Assembly (NCBI GenBank): GCA_947561585.1
Contig: CANNZV010000266.1
Location: forward strand, 485,597-549,596
Direction of reading: 5' to 3'
DNA length: 64,000 nucleotides
Source: Caprella mutica
Lineage: Eukaryota > Arthropoda > Malacostraca > Amphipoda > Caprellidae
The first letter of the stretch is position 1; every line of letters starts with the position of its first letter. The translations under genes were made by a program, and so were the position numbers. This document shows positions 1-10,618 of the stretch, one piece after another. The notes below the pieces were generated by a model that worked only from the letters and a program-made list of their open reading frames with translations, was not told the origin of the DNA and ran no database searches.

Positions 1-480
1 GCGCATTTCAGCAACTATTTAAATTTTGATGATTGAAATGTAAATATTAGAAATGTCACTACATGATGGAATAATTTTTCAGTTTTGTTTTTTCATCTAT
101 TATAAAATTTTGATGTTTTAATTATTTAAAGAATATATACCGAAAAATCGTTATTTTCTGACAAAAATCGAAATACTTTCAAAATTTCGGTAATATGTTA
201 AATTCGTTATTTATTATATATTTTACTCCATCAAATTACTTTAAGGACATATAGAATATATATAAAAGTCTTACAATTATGATGAATTAATATTGATTAA
301 TTAATTAATATACAACGCAAAACTAATGACGTCACAAACGCACACCTTAAAATAAATGAGAGATCATAAAATGCGATTGCAATCTGAATGATGTTCTAAT
401 TAATTGTAGTTAAATAATGCGTTAGAACCCATGTAACTTTGAAGTATCGGACCGATTATTGTTACCATTTTGATCAAAGT
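1..480. other. AT-rich DNA without recognisable feature
   Basis: No open frame of note, no inverted or tandem repeat beyond short A/T runs was seen. It ends where the GGCCC/AATTG-rich fold-back region begins. Confidence 0.5.
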
Positions 481-574
481 TGATCAGGCCCTTGGCCGCC
501 GAATGTTGATCCTTAGGCCCTTGAAATTGGGTCCCTTAGAATGGTCAATTTGAAAGACTGACTGTGAGGAAAAA

Positions 575-850
575 TGTGAACCAGCAGTTGGGAACAAGAA
601 AATTGAGCCCGGAGACAATTGAGCTCCTGAAAATTGAGCCCCAAGGTAATTGAGCCTAGTAAATTCAATGGTCTTCAATTCTCTCAGGCACAATTTTTAT
701 CAGACTCTACTGTAATAACTTAATTGAAGACCATTTATATTGTAATAACATATAGTTGTCACTTGTTCATTGTGTCTGCTGTCTCAAATTTATCTGGGCT
801 CAATTGTCCTGTACTAAATTGCCTGCGGGTTCAATTGGCTTTGGTCCAAC
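575..850. mobile_element. Small fold-back element with AATTGAGCC-unit arms
   Basis: The left arm (about 575-660) carries degenerate units of the type GACAATTGAGCCC. The right arm (787-850) carries the same units in reverse complement (GGGCTCAATTGTC). Read inward, the two ends match: AGTTGGGAACAAG at the left and GTTGGACCAAAG at the right after reverse complement. The spacer of about 125 bp contains a second inverted pair: ATTGAAGACCAT at about 722 and its complement at about 669. No coding frame is credible. It abuts the larger related element starting at 851. Older and more diverged than its neighbour. Confidence 0.5.
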
Positions 851-1990
851 TATTGGTGCTCCGGGGTAAGATGCACCAATGGCCCGACAGTTGGGCTCCA
901 AGACAATTGGGCCCCGACAATTGGGCCCCGACAATTGGGCCACTACAATTTGGCCCGACGACAATTGGGCCAAGGACAATTGGGCCCCACGACAATCGGG
1001 CCCCGGACTATTGGGCCCAAGACAATTCATTGGGCCCAAAAACAATTATATTATTTGCCCATTTTTTCAGAGTTTACTGTATTAACTTAATTAAAGACCA
1101 TTGCCACTATAATCACTAGGGTTTTGACTATATGCGTTTTATATAAAAAATATAGTCTTGAGCATATTTAGAATTAAAATATTACTTACATGAAAAAATA
1201 TTTTCGTTATGAAAAATAAATATTTTTAATAGAAAATATTCTTTTCATGAATATATATTATTATTCTTTCATACTACAATAATTTTCTGTTCTGAGATAG
1301 GTCATGTAAGCAAGAATCAATAGAAAATAAGAATGTAGGTATTTAGAAATGCCGAAATTATTGGATCATACAAATTGAATTAATTTTGATGTGAATTTTT
1401 TAAACCTGTTCAGTGTTCAATATTGAAGAGTTATATGAATTATTATTACAAAATGTATTCTCATAATCTCATTTTATCCCAATATCTGTTCAATGTAACA
1501 TATAACCTTCAAAGTTTACCCATTTTTTACTAAATATTTATCTCTGTCATACGATGAAAACTACACATTGGAACCACAAGACATGATTTAAAATAATACG
1601 ACTTATTTAAATTCTTCAAAGACTTTCATAACATGGAAACATGAGATTAGCATCCAAATGTGATTTAAGGCGCTTGCTAATATATACCTTATCAAGTAAA
1701 TATATCGAATTAAAAAATTATAAACATATTTTAAGAGTTTTTAAGAGATAATATTGTCACTTCCCTAGTAATAATAAACTAACACTTATTAATTGTGTCT
1801 TCTGCCCAATCTTTTTCTGGGCTTAATTGTTTTGGGGTCCAATTGCCGTGGACCCAATTGTCCGGGGCCCAATTGTCTGGGGCCCAATTGTCGCAGGGTC
1901 CAATTGTCTTGGGCCCAAATGTCGGCGGGCCCATTTGTTGGGGCCCAATTGTCCTGGGCCCAACTGTCGGTGCACTAGATGCACCAATAG
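851..1990. mobile_element. Fold-back element, AATTGGGCC-unit inverted arms
   Basis: About 1.14 kb. The left arm (about 881-1045) is a run of 13-16 bp units of type GACAATTGGGCCCC. The right arm (about 1796-1975) is the same unit inverted (GGGCCCAATTGTC). The AT-rich spacer (1046-1795) has no coding frame. Both outer ends carry a small hairpin: ATTGGTGC...GCACCAAT at 852-880, and GGTGC...GCACC at 1970-1985. After reverse complement the ends align for about 60 bp with small gaps, so this is one long-TIR element rather than two unrelated minisatellites. Open frames inside the arms are repeat artefacts. I cannot fix the target-site duplication. Confidence 0.6.
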
Positions 1991-2040
1991 GATTTGACGT
2001 GACACTTTTTGCGCTGATCAATACTGCAGTCATCTAGATT

Positions 2041-2971
2041 TGTTCAATTGCTACATTTTATTAATAATAATTTTACTCTTTCAATTCCAATGCAACCAAA
2101 TTCTTATCATTTATAATTAAATATTTTATAGTAACGAAATCTTGCACAAGACATTAATTTTTAACAATAATGTGGCAGTACCCATATCCAATCTAGGCTT
2201 CAGACTCTTCTTTTTTTAGAATTGATACTTCTTTTGATAAAGTGTTGTAAGCATTATACGTTTTTGGGAAAGTGTTTTTAACCATATCTCTTCTCTGATT
2301 GGTCGATGAGGAGATGTAAACAGGGGTGCAGAGCACTAAATCGTTATTGATCCGCCCCTTGTTGGCTTCTCCTCGCATATTGTACCAAGTTCAATTAAAG
2401 TAAATTTCAAATAATAAAATCGTTAAAACTCTAAACATATATAACTGTGATGTAGTTTGTTGTATCCACTAGTTTGTTGCACTGCACTCTTTATTATGTT
2501 TAATGACCTGGCAGGGGGGTTCGAGGGCGTCATGCACTCTATACACTCATTGGTCAATCTCCATAGCCAATCAGTTAGCTAATAACCTTAAAACCAATAT
2601 CATAAAAAAATTATTCGCAAGGAACAATATTTTAAAAACTATATTCATAGTGGTAATATCCTATTAATTTCTAACCATTGAAGTGCCCCTCCCCCCTTCC
2701 TCCCCCGAACGCGTCATATGGTAATGGCAATAAATATAAAATGACGATAATTAAGTATATGAAAGAGAAATAGGAGCACCAATTTCTGTTTACTAGAAAT
2801 TATTACTGAAACTTGTTATGGGCTATAAAAGAAAAGAAATACATCTTATAATGAATTATCTATGCACTATCGGGAGTTAAAATTACTGTCGATTCTGTAT
2901 TGGAATTTTGCACCAAAGTTTGGCCACTTTCTATTAAACATGATTATTTTAGTTTTTCTCAGCAAATAAGT
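2041..2971. other. Unique AT-rich DNA with one short dispersed repeat
   Basis: Mostly featureless. The segment 2447-2522 is a diverged copy of 11018-11095 and has its own entry. A C-rich patch at 2685-2710 is the only strong departure in base composition. No credible exon seen. Confidence 0.4.
2447..2522 (+). repeat. Short dispersed repeat, copy 1
   Basis: Shares TGTAGTTTGTTGTATC, ACTAGTTTGTTG and TTTAATGACCTGGCAGGGGG, in the same order and spacing, with 11018-11095. The two copies are diverged and both run in the + direction. Class unknown. Confidence 0.5.
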
Positions 2972-2975
2972 TTAA

Positions 2976-3208
2976 CCCTATAGTGCCCAACTTTTTTTAA
3001 ATGCACATAAATATATTTTTTCTATATACGTGCCATACTAACGATAGAAAAAAATACCTCACCAATTTTTCAAAAAGGAGTGATCAATTAGATAGAGAAA
3101 ACACGTGACTAAACGAAGAAAGAAAGCTCAATGCACGAAACATTATGCAATTGCATCAATAAAATAAGTTTCAAACGTACTCGGAGAGCGTCACTGGGCA
3201 CTATAGGG
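2976..3208. mobile_element. piggyBac-like MITE (TTAA / CCCTATAGTGCCCA)
   Basis: A perfect 14-bp terminal inverted repeat, CCCTATAGTGCCCA, lies at 2976-2989 with its complement TGGGCACTATAGGG at 3195-3208. The left end is preceded by TTAA (2972-2975). The right end is followed by ATAG rather than TTAA, so the target duplication is decayed or the class is wrong. A CCC start after TTAA is typical of the piggyBac superfamily. The 233-bp length and lack of a coding frame make it a non-autonomous element. The open frame at 3214-3414 lies just outside and is not recognised. Confidence 0.6.
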
Positions 3209-4084
3209 ATAGGTTGGAAGATAATGCAGTCGTTCCCAGGATCAGAAAAACTTTATTTTATCGTTATTATGTAATTACACTAAGGACAATCAACAATATT
3301 AAGGCATTACATAACAGCATCAAGCAAATAGGTTCTAAATTTTTTTATGAAGAACTTAATCGATTCTCCAGACAAGTAGTCCGAAGAATCGATTTAACTT
3401 TAATAGGAAGTTAATATACATACCTATATCAGAAAAAAACTATTTTTTGAAATTTGAATTGAATTTTCAGACAAATCATTGTACATGTACCATGCCTTAT
3501 TTTGAAAAATGATAAATTCCACATTATAGCAACACTTCAGGTCATCTGTAATATTTTTTGCCATATAGGGTGGTTTTATTTCTGCTAGATTCAAAGAATG
3601 ACAAAATCTATTTTTTTCACTGTCAATCAAATTATTTCACAAATATTCAAAGTATAACTTCAATATTACATTGCATTGTTAAGAAAACACAATATAACCA
3701 GACTGCCCATCAACTGGCCTCGTATGACGTAATACTTCTTTATAGTTTGGTGTTTGTACTCATTTGACCGACAAATAAGTCTGTCCATGATTCAATACTT
3801 ACCACAGCCCATTTTGGGAGCCACGTACTAATACGAACAATCATGCTGATTGTTCGTATAGTTTGAAGAGCACACTCTGCTGAACACGGGGTAGAAACCC
3901 ATGAACATTTACTGACTGGATAATCTTCTTGCATTATCTTCGGTCATGTACGTAACCTACACTTGGCAGAGAGAATCTGACTTATTTAGAAGCGATCATT
4001 ATAGAAAAAATTGATGACAAGCCAACAATAAATTTTCTAAAACGCTACCTAATGTAAAATAGGAGCTGACTGGTCACTTTTATC
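3209..4084. other. Unique DNA with a short hairpin
   Basis: Contains a 66-codon open frame (3214-3414, +) and two 64-69 codon frames, none resembling a known family. A perfect stem TACGAACAATCA / TGATTGTTCGTA lies at about 3835-3861. Nothing else recognised. Confidence 0.35.
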
Positions 4085-4086
4085 TA

Positions 4087-4590
4087 CACACAGAGGAAGG
4101 ATTAGTTGAGTCAAATCAAATTTGATTTGTTTTGACTCATATGAATGTGTTATTTTTGCCCCTACCTACGTGTTGAGTTAGAGGTACTACTTAAAAGTAG
4201 TCAAATTGACGTTGATTAAAACAAAACAGTCGTTTTGACTCACTCTTAAATTTGAAAAAAGTAGCGCCAACTCTCATAATAAGTTAATTTATACACCAGA
4301 TACATTGGATTAACAGTCATTGTGAGTTACTACAATACACTGTGTCATAGTTGTTTCACCATACGTTTAAATTCTCAAAAATGTAACTTCTTACTCTCAT
4401 AGTAAGTTGATTGAATCCATAAAATGAATTGACTAATGTTTGATGACACACCATGGTCATAGCTGTTTTAACACACATGAAAACTTGAATAAAGTCCAAC
4501 AAGCTCACGTAATAAATTGATTCAAAGCATAAATTGATGACCCATTAGATATGACCATTGACCATATGGGTTGAACTTTTTTTCTCTGTG
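4087..4590. mobile_element. TA-flanked MITE with internal direct repeats
   Basis: The outer ends are CACACAGAGGAA (left, after TA at 4085-4086) and TTCTCTGTG (right, before TA at 4591-4592). An inner match TTGAGTCAA / TTGAAC extends the terminal inverted repeat imperfectly. Inside are a palindrome at 4109-4139 (GAGTCAAATCAAATTTGATTTG core) and two or three diverged copies of a roughly 110-bp unit containing CTCATAATAAGTTAATT-like sequence. No transposase frame. Superfamily not assigned; TA flanks would suit Tc1/mariner. Confidence 0.45.
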
Positions 4591-5111
4591 TAAACTTACA
4601 GACAGGAGCTATGACCAATTAAGGAATCTCCCATAGGAGACTATCATCACTTCCTTCACGGATATGATCCTTCAGGCAGCCACAAATAGCATCCCTTAAA
4701 GCTCTACAAATGTTCAATCTCGTTCAGTTCTCTCATGGAATAAAGATTGCTAGGCTTAGTACCGAGATATAAAAATGTGTCTGAGGAGATAGCCGCCAAC
4801 ATGGCCTGTTCTGGATGATAAAAAAATCAAAGAACAACTGCTCTTCTGCATATCACAACACCTTGAGGTGACTGGATAGACTTTGGACCAACGGTGAATA
4901 TGATGAACCCATACATAAAATATAGAAGTAGAGAAGCTAAACGGAAAATACCACCCAATCTCACCCTCCTTTCTTCCTTTCATTTTGGATGGTGAAGACC
5001 TCCAGCTAGTCCTGCAAATTGTATTTGACCAAATGAGCGAGCATGATTTGAAGTCAGATAGCAACAAGCTATAATGAACCTATTACATTTGATGTCATAG
5101 TCTGTATCACG

Positions 5112-5602
5112 TCTCTTGCTCTTCATTTCCCTCTTGCTCTTTATTTCATTCTTGCTCTTTATTTCACTCTTGCTCTTCATTTCACTCTTGCTCTTCATTT
5201 CACTTATACTCTTCTTTTCACTCTTGCTCTTTATTTCACTCGTGCTCTTCATTTCATTCTTGCTCTTTATTTCAGTATCGCTCTTTATTTCACTCTCGCT
5301 TTTTATTTCACTCTTGCTCTTCATTTCACTCTTGCTCTTCATTTCCCTCTTGCTCTTCATTTCACTCTTGCTCTTCATTTCACTCTCGCTCTTTATTTCA
5401 CTCTCGCTCTTTATTTCACTCTCGTTCTTTATTTCACTCTCGCTCTTTATTTCACTCTTGCTCTTCATTCCCCTCTTGCTCTTCATTTACTTCTTGCTTT
5501 TCATTTCCCTCTTGCTCTTCATTTCACTCTTGCTCTTCATTTCACTCTTGCTTTGCTTTCCATTTCCCTCTTACTTTGCTCTTCATTTCCCTCTTTCTCA
5601 AG
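5112..5602. repeat. Minisatellite, 18-bp unit (about 26 copies)
   Basis: Unit CTCTTGCTCTTCATTTCA with point variants (TTT for CTT, TCG for TTG). Because 18 is a multiple of three, long open frames run through it on both strands; these are artefacts. Confidence 0.95.
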
Positions 5603-5829
5603 GATTACTATTTATTTTTCACGTTTATTTACCTCTAGTGTCATAATAGAGCAAAGTCCACAATGACCGCAAAATAGATTTCCAGCTGTCATGTGACTGC
5701 ATTTTCCTTCAACAAAATGTCTCTTTGTAAATCCCCTGACAATCTTAATATATCAATGAAAAAGTCAATGCTTTCAACAATTATTTTTATTTCGCTCAAG
5801 TTCTTATTTTAATTACTTTCGCAGAATGC

Positions 5830-6421
5830 GGGAAGGTTATATTATTGGCGGAATTTATTTATTTATTTATCATCTTGTTATTCGCATAACTCAAAAAGTA
5901 TTCAACCAAATTACCTGAAATTTCGTGAAACGATTGGTCAATGTCCAGTGACCTGCTGGTAGAATTTTGGGAGAAACCCAGTCAAAGGTCAAGGTCATGG
6001 TCATTCATAACTCAAAAAGTATTGCACCATATTGCATGAAACTTGGTTGGACGATTGGTCAATATATAGGAACCATTTTGTTAGATTTTGGGAGCGACTG
6101 AGTCAAAGGTCAAAGATCAAGGTCAAGGCCATTTATAACTCAATAACTAAAATAATATTCAACCAATTTGTTAGAAATCTGATGGGACGAGTGGACAATG
6201 TTCTCGAACTATCTGGTAGAATTTTAGGAGCGATCCGGTCAAAGGTCATGATCAAGGTCAAAGTCATTTATAACTCAATAACTGAAAAATTATTCAACCA
6301 TATTGCGTGAAACCTAGTCGGACGATTGGTTATTATCCAGTTAGCAGTTTATTAGCTTTTGGGAGGGAGCGGGTCAAAGCGGCGGCGAAGGTATGCGCTC
6401 TACCAAGTGCACGTAATCTAG
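5830..6421 (+). repeat. Dispersed repeat family R1, copy A (longest)
   Basis: Begins GGGAAGGTTATATTATTGG and ends GGCGAAGGTATGCGCTCTAC. The interior is three to four diverged units of about 115 bp, each with CATTTATAACTCAAAAAGTATTCAACC, ACGATTGGTCAAT, CCAGGAACC and TTTTGGGAGCGA-type blocks. Each unit ends in runs of AGGTCA (for example TCAAGGTCA at 5989-5997, 6117-6125 and 6252-6260, and GGTCAAAGGTCA at 6237-6248). Other copies are at 27263-27420 (-), 51671-51956 (+) and 61617-61950 (-). No coding frame longer than about 90 codons. Class unknown. Confidence 0.75.
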
Positions 6422-6429
6422 TTTAAATA

Positions 6430-6950
6430 TTAATGAATAGATGGTGATATGAGTAAGAGTGAGATAATATACTCGTGATGAGTGATTATTATATTACAAT
6501 TTAATTATTCACAAAGTTAAACAGAGACTAATCTCCTGCTCAGTAGTTACTAATTAATATGAATAATGATAGAACTAATTAATATAGCCGTCAAAAGTAG
6601 AGCAGAATCTGTCTGGTGTGATGGTGTTTGGTCTGTCCTTTAGTGGTAGCAGAATGTACCCTTAGTATAGTTGAATTCTCAAATAGTTTAGTGTTTTTAG
6701 CACCAATGAGGTTGCTTTTCTCCCGAGATTTGCAAGTCATGAAGTGAAATGATTGGACAGGGAGTTGGCATTAATTCCTGGTCAAATGATTACATTATTG
6801 ACGAGAATTTGCTTATTAAAAGACTGATTATTCATTTGCACTAAATTAATGAATAGACTATACTCCATGAGAATTTAAAAATTAAAATACATGAAATTCA
6901 TTCTTCCGAAAACTGTACTTCAATAAATAAGAAATGTGATGCTCTTATAG
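6430..6950. other. AT-rich DNA, nothing recognised
   Basis: No credible exon, inverted repeat or array was seen between the R1 repeat and the MITE-B copy at 6953. Confidence 0.4.
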
Positions 6951-6952
6951 AG

Positions 6953-7033
6953 GGTGAAAGTTATGGGTTGCCCATGGAAGATAATGTGGGTTCTCTTTTA
7001 ATTTTCATTGTCCTCACCATAACTTTCTTTCTG
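6953..7033. mobile_element. MITE family B (GTTATGGTGGGGCC), full copy
   Basis: Inverted ends: GGGTGAAAGTTATGG at the left and CCATAACTTTCTTTC at the right. The family consensus is roughly GGGAAAGTTATGGTGGGGCC then ATAGAAGATTAAG, with the inverse on the other side. About 80 bp, so it is essentially a hairpin. Further copies are listed separately. Confidence 0.6.
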
Positions 7034-7930
7034 GGTTGAAATTGAACCTACTTTACATTTTCACAGGAAATTTTAAGTTATTGAAATGTGGTTCCTGTTA
7101 ACTTTATTCTTTTACAACAAATATAGGTTCCAAATTCACTTAAAAGTTAAAATTACTAAATCATGGAAGCCTTAATGTTTGTGGTGTCGAAGATATGAAA
7201 ATGAATATTAAATAAACTATAAAAGTTAGATTTATATCTTAAACTTATATAAATCTGTTGCAGAACTCTTTTCAAACATACCAATTCCAATCCATAAAAA
7301 TTCCAATTATCATCAACCTACCAGTAAAATACTTAAGAAAACACATCCTAGTTAAAATGCAATGGTAGCGCCAACCCTCAATGTTATTAAGTAAGTTGGC
7401 TAAAGTGAGTTCCGTGATTACTTCAATATCAAACAACTTACCTCGAAGCTTTCCAAGTTCATCCCTACTTGGTGAGGCTCTCCCCCTTTTTATGGCACTG
7501 AGTGCAATCCACTGATTATTGCAAACTAATTTAGTGGATTGACCGAACTAATCACCAATGTTACAGTTCACAGATTAAACGAATTAAATTGCTAATAGGA
7601 TATTGGTTAGTCGGCTTGTATGATGATTAAAGCAATCGTGTCTTTATGACTTGTGGATAGGGTTTATTAACGTTCATTAAAGTCGCTAATTTTCAGGGTA
7701 AATTTCAGCGATGATATAAATGCAAGGATTTTGTCATTGAAGAGTGACGTTTGTATATTTTATATGTTTCTTAATGTGTTTGTTCTAAAAATACAAATAT
7801 ACAATATTATTATATTTCGCTCAAACGCTTCAATCAACATTTCAGTTGAGTAAAAAAATGTTTTCTCTCAGAGAATATTGACTGAACACATTATTTAGCA
7901 CTGTCCTAATTATACTGTACAGTGTACATG
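7034..7930. other. Unique DNA with a small hairpin
   Basis: AATCCACT...AGTGGATT at 7510-7545 forms a short stem. The stretch TAGCGCCAACCCTCA at about 7366 resembles part of the element at 4087-4590. No coding signal recognised. Confidence 0.35.
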
Positions 7931-7931
7931 C

Positions 7932-8013
7932 TGCAGAGAAAAAGTTATGGTGGGGCCATAGAAGATCAAGTAGGATCCTCTCTCAATCCTCTGTGGCTCC
8001 AACATAATTTGCC
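7932..8013. mobile_element. MITE family B copy
   Basis: AAAAAGTTATGGTGGGGCC and ATAGAAGATCAAG on the left are followed by the inverse CTCTGTGGCTCCAACATAAT on the right. Confidence 0.6.
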
Positions 8014-9012
8014 ATCTGTCGATGTTATTGAAGAGTTGTTTACTCCCACTCGATGCTATAAATAGCAGCACGCTCTCATTGATCACCATCTTCAAAAAAG
8101 GAATCAAAATCAATTTGTCTAATTTAGAGTATTCACCAGATCAGTCAAAACCCAATGAATAATCACTATACCAATTCATTAAATGAATCTTCATTTCCAA
8201 TTCATCAAATACGAATTCATTCATGCTGGTGAAAAAGGGGGTAAAACCAAAAGGAGTTATGATTGATAAAAGGTTGCTATAACGATCTGCTATGGTGGCG
8301 AAGAAACGAGTAGTAAAAAAGATCACTGATTTACTGAACTCATTTGAAAACTTTGAAAGCGATTTACCCAATAACTGCTTTTAGGACTTGCCCTCTTTTT
8401 CACCAGCAAGAGTGAATTAAAGTACTGCTTTTTCTCACAACCATTGATTAACTTTGTTTTCCAATTCCTTGAGCTCAAAGGCACGCTATGCTGGATCACA
8501 TCTTTTTTTACGGTAATTGTGTTCATAAGAATTCAGACGAAATAGACTGACTGAAAAAACTAAATATTCGATGATCAGATAGACGTTTGAAATCTTTTCT
8601 ATTTGTTTACAGTATCAAAGGAAAAGCAATCTACATAGCTTTTTTGGCCATTTTAAACATCCCAGTATGAATAATTCGAATTAGTATGAATAATTCGAAC
8701 CATATTGTAATCGATATCGGAATTGAACTAATAGGATTATATTACAAGAGATTCCACTTGGCCTCCAATGGTATATGTTTATGTTCTATTCATCAGTGCA
8801 CTCTAGTTCCTAGATGTGCATTCGTCTAAGAACCAATGCATCTAACTATATCTCTGAGAGTCGTTGAGTCACTTGACTCATCAAAGATCCCGCAGTGATG
8901 ACCATTCCATTGATCTTGCCACTAACACGTCCCACTTCTACCTGAAGTCCTTTGCAATGTCTCTCTATTTCGAATGACCACTAATAATAACGTTCAATTT
9001 GTTTACTTTAGA
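8014..9012. other. Unique AT-rich DNA with one diffuse inverted repeat
   Basis: AATTCATTCATGCTGGTGAAAAAG (8211-8234) has an imperfect complement CTTTTTCACCAGCAAGAGTG near 8393-8415, about 180 bp apart. AGTATGAATAATTCGAA is duplicated at 8665 and 8683. Two overlapping minus-strand frames (8141-8526) are not recognised. Confidence 0.35.
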
Positions 9013-9013
9013 G

Positions 9014-9081
9014 CAGGGGTGGGCAAGTGCAGCACTCAGTGCTATTTTGGCATTCAGAGCGGCACTCGTGCCCACCAGGGA
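9014..9081. mobile_element. hAT-like terminal hairpin
   Basis: CAGGGGTGGGCAAGTGCAGC at 9014 matches the usual start of hAT elements (CAGGGGTGGGCAA). About 40 bp later lies its inverse, GAGCGGCACTCGTGCCCACC followed by AGGG. The whole is a 68-bp fold-back, as if both termini of a hAT element survived with the interior deleted. No 8-bp target duplication is evident. Confidence 0.4.
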
Positions 9082-9715
9082 AAAGGTGCTTTATTTTTTT
9101 CAAAAGAAAATTTAGAATTTGTAGCCCTGACTGCTTTATAAATTAAAGGATGATATAAAAGAGGATGGTAAACTAATTGAAGAACAGTAAATTTGTAATG
9201 ACCTTGATACTTTATTAGTCAATTTTATCCGTTAATAAGGTATTTTTAGTTTATTGTTAAAGTAGTTCCGGTGTTTAATAAAAATTTACCTCTGACTCTT
9301 TTTATCTAGATAAGTTATTCTCACACTGGTAAGAATTTGTGCAATTATTTTTAATTCCCTTTTTTAATAAGTCAGGTAGCAATTGTTATTTATCCTGTGA
9401 TTTTATGAATTAGTTATTAAATTATTATTGCTTATGCAAAACAACTTACTTTTGTTTTTATTATGAATTATTTTCACATGAAAAAAGAAAAGTATAGTTA
9501 TATATCATTTATTAATTCCTTTTGATTCAAATAATGAATATACTACCAATATTTATGTGCAAAATATGTACGATTGTACGTACCTCAATAAATCTCCCAC
9601 CTCATCTTAATTAATCAGTATCCCCTGCAATTTAAAAAAACGAAAAGAAAATGGTAACGGCACAAAGATTCCATACTTCAGCACTGAAAAACACAACATG
9701 TGCCCACACCGGCTT

Positions 9716-9912
9716 TAGAGTATGTTCCAAATTGTTGGACGTTATCGAATATTCGATGATATGAGAAAGAAGTGTATAAATAGTTTTAATTGGTATCCAT
9801 GATACCTGCAGGTTTCATGGATATTAAATATAATAACGAGTCAAAAAAACATTAATCTATTTTCTTCTTATATGAGAGAAAATGTTCCGATAATTCGGAA
9901 TTTACTCTACTA
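9716..9912. mobile_element. MITE family A with central palindrome
   Basis: Left end GAGTATGTTCCAAATTGTTGG; right end CCGATAATTCGGAATTTACTC. The family consensus ends are roughly AGGGTAAGTTCCGAGTTATC and then GGACAGTTCCACATTTTCGA TCATATAAG. This copy holds the extra palindrome AATTGGTATCCATGATACC / TGCAGG / its inverse at 9788-9832. Confidence 0.65.
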
Positions 9913-10194
9913 ACGGACCATCATTTAGATCGCATAAATATTCTAATAAATTAATATTTATGGAATACTTCTTATTGGAGTCAAAATTTACTTTATTTTA
10001 ACGGGAAGAGGACAGTAGAATAGCTTATTAAGTAATATTTATACAAGTTAATTCTCTTTTTGTGATAAGGTTTTGGCACTGCTTTTCTTTTTCAATTGTA
10101 TTATCGTCTAGTTTTCCATCTTTGTTTAATGTTTATACTTTTTCGAACATTAAACTAAAATTTTCGGCGAAAAACTGCCTCACATTGTGGAGTG

Positions 10195-10257
10195 AAGCTT
10201 GAAAATCCTATTATGGTGGAACAATCGAACATTTTCTACGGCCCCACCATAACATTC
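10195..10257. mobile_element. MITE family B copy, diverged
   Basis: GAAAATCCTATTATGGTGG at the left and CGGCCCCACCATAACATTC at the right are inverted relative to each other. Confidence 0.5.
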
Positions 10258-10472
10258 AGAATGTTTTCAGCTGATTATATTAATCTCCTGTTCACCAAAG
10301 TGTTAATATTTGTTGTAAGATTAACCCTGTACTGTTCACCGCACAGTTTCTCACACTCTGTTCAGTTGACTGAACATGGGCACACGAATGGCAATGAGTT
10401 AAAACTAATTAGTTAATTAAAATCATTTTAAATTGTTTAATGTTTATGCTAATGCTGTTGAAAATATCTATG

Positions 10473-10618
10473 AGGGAAGTTACCAATTATCGGACAGTTT
10501 CACATCTTCGTTCATATAAGAAAGAAAAAACTATATAATATAATGATTTTATTTTTATATAGTTTTTCATTATATGACCGAATATGTGGAACTGAACGAT
10601 AATTCGTAACTTACCCTA
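10473..10618. mobile_element. MITE family A, near-complete copy
   Basis: AGGGAAGTTACCAATTATCG, then GACAGTTTCACATCTTCGTT on the left; the right arm GACCGAATATGTGGAACTGA ends GTAACTTACCCT. The two arms are inverted complements of about 50 bp around an AT-rich loop. No internal palindrome in this copy. Confidence 0.7.

Noticed and set aside
5116..5646. Long open frames on both strands (up to 176 codons)
   Set aside because: They run through an 18-bp minisatellite; the peptides are pure LLLFIS / EMKSKS repeats.
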